A stretch of DNA of 64,000 bases from a virus: positions 24,107 through 88,106 of the IMG/VR virus record IMGVR_UViG_3300027129_000004; one strand, given 5' to 3'. The notes beneath the pieces are model-generated. The model had not been told where the DNA came from. It made no database searches and was given only the letters and a program-made list of their open reading frames with translations. Of this stretch, positions 63,023-64,000 are shown piece by piece; the stretch's first letter is position 1, and each line of letters begins with the position of its first letter. A program made the position numbers and the translations under genes.

Positions 63023-64000
63023 ATGAAAACTTTTCAGGAATTTATTTTAGAGGCAAGTTGCAATAAAACTCCAAAAGGAATGGATTGCCCATCACACGGA
63101 AGTGCAGAGTGCCCTAAAGTAAAATCACACAAAACGGTTAAAGCAATTGCAGCAAAGCATCGTTTGGATGTTTCTTTTATTGCAAATCAACTTAAGATGG
63201 GAATTCCCATCGAACACGAGCACACAAAAAACAAAACACTAGCAACTGACATTGCACTTCAACATCTTGAAGAAATTCCAGATTATTACACTCGTCTCAA
63301 AAAAATGGAAGCAAGTGCGAAAAAAGAACACAAGAAATTCAAAGACGTAAAGGAAACAGTTACGATTGAAGACGCAAATGGAAATACATTTTTGGAAATT
63401 ATTGATTTAATTAAACCAGAAAGAATGAAAGGTATTAGTGAGGGAAGAAAATCGGGAGATTATTCACTACACGATTGGTTTTCAAAAAGCAGATCAAGTG
63501 ATGGGAAACCGGGATGGGTTCAACTAGGAGGCAAATACGCAGGAAAACCTTGTGCGAAGCAACCAGGACAAACCACTAAACCAAAGTGTGGTTCATCAAA
63601 AATGGCTGCAAATATGTCCGATGATGAAGAGGATGCAGCAGCAAGAAGAAAAAGAAAAGAAGACCCAAATCCAGATAGGTCAGGACAAGCAAAAAATGTT
63701 GCGACTGAGGAATTTGTAAGCGAAGATGCCTGTAAAGAAAAAGTAAAATCTCGTTATAAAATTTGGCCTAGTGCTTATGCTTCTGGGGCACTTGTCAAAT
63801 GTCGTAAAGTTGGTGCTAAAAATTGGGGCAATAAAAGTAAAGATGTAAAAGAAGGGTATACACGCATACAGTCTCGTGGTTCTACTTATAGTATCGTGTT
63901 AAATTGGAGAGGAAAATATCTTTCAGTTCAAATGTTTTTCCCACAATTTGCTAGACCACCAAAAGATCAGGTTACTTATGAAGTGAGGAAGATATATCCT
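63023..64000 (+). CDS. Cys-containing structural-type protein (partial, 3' truncated)
   Basis: The gene is open from ATG 63023 to the right edge (326 codons seen). MKTFQEFILEA is an N-terminus common to cyanophage core or capsid-associated proteins. Residues about 12-95 resemble DUF5661 (DVSFIANQLKMGIPIEHEHT, ATDIALQHLEEIPDYYTRLK). Around 140-190, SGDYSLHDWFSKSRSSDGKP, GWVQLGGKYAGKPCAKQPG and KCGSSKMA resemble DUF5872. A DACKEKVKSRYKIWPSAYAS segment follows. Function unknown; several paired Cys may bind metal. Confidence 0.75.
   Translation, partial: MKTFQEFILEASCNKTPKGMDCPSHGSAECPKVKSHKTVKAIAAKHRLDVSFIANQLKMGIPIEHEHTKNKTLATDIALQHLEEIPDYYTRLKKMEASAKKEHKKFKDVKETVTIEDANGNTFLEIIDLIKPERMKGISEGRKSGDYSLHDWFSKSRSSDGKPGWVQLGGKYAGKPCAKQPGQTTKPKCGSSKMAANMSDDEEDAAARRKRKEDPNPDRSGQAKNVATEEFVSEDACKEKVKSRYKIWPSAYASGALVKCRKVGAKNWGNKSKDVKEGYTRIQSRGSTYSIVLNWRGKYLSVQMFFPQFARPPKDQVTYEVRKIYP

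Noticed and set aside
1-64000. Photosynthesis or carbon-metabolism host genes (psbA, psbD, talC, cp12) and lysogeny genes
   Set aside because: I looked for characteristic motifs in all large frames and found none; only speD is a clear host-derived metabolic gene in this window.

Overview
This window looks like part of the genome of a T4-type myovirus that infects cyanobacteria (cyanomyovirus). The evidence is a T4-like virion block in canonical order on one strand (gp25, gp6, very large baseplate and fibre proteins, gp8, gp13, gp14, gp15, gp16), an AdoMet decarboxylase (speD) host-derived metabolic gene, T4-style NATAAATA late promoters, homing endonucleases, phage tRNAs, and low GC throughout. 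Every gene I can support is on the + strand. No lysogeny genes, photosynthesis genes, CRISPR array or insertion sequence were seen. I cannot name the phage or its host from sequence alone.

Positions 1-8.2 kb hold a dense run of about thirty tiny ORFs, mostly 45-130 aa. Adjacent genes typically overlap by 4-14 bp (ATGA, TAATG), so translation is probably coupled. Several are paralogues or direct duplicates, and one is a frameshifted copy. A tRNA-Cys(GCA) behind a perfect TTGACA-17-TATAAT promoter closes the block.

Positions 8.2-25.4 kb hold two GIY-YIG homing endonucleases, a tRNA-Arg(UCU), a calcineurin-like phosphoesterase, an HNH nuclease, an SF2 helicase, a likely ArdA-type antirestriction protein, a DUF2786-type protein and many small unknowns. 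They are split into short operons by about eighteen related regulatory cassettes. Each cassette has a GTGCCA...TGGCAC-type box or a GC-rich hairpin, then a TATAAT-like -10. These look like early promoters with stem-loops that have been copied around the genome.

Positions 25.4-26.7 kb are largely non-coding and structurally odd. They hold a 14-bp stem-loop, a small ribbon-helix-helix-like gene whose late promoter sits between two copies of a palindrome, and a TTCGTTAT repeat array of about 17 copies with a 34-bp perfect direct repeat. An HNH endonuclease follows. A matching palindrome lies in front of a second ribbon-helix-helix-like gene at 17.5 kb.

Positions 27.6-30.3 kb hold a glycosyltransferase-like gene, small conserved phage genes and speD. 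From 30.3 kb to the end the genes build the virion: baseplate wedge (gp25, gp6, a 2,774-aa YHYH-containing protein, gp8), fibre or adhesin proteins (one with a glycine-rich receptor-binding-like domain, one with an embedded beta-propeller), a 2,481-aa DUF4815-like protein, neck and tail completion (gp13, gp14, gp15), small terminase (gp16), and an incomplete gene running off the right edge. Late promoter motifs sit before most transcription units there, consistent with early accessory genes on the left and late morphogenesis genes on the right.
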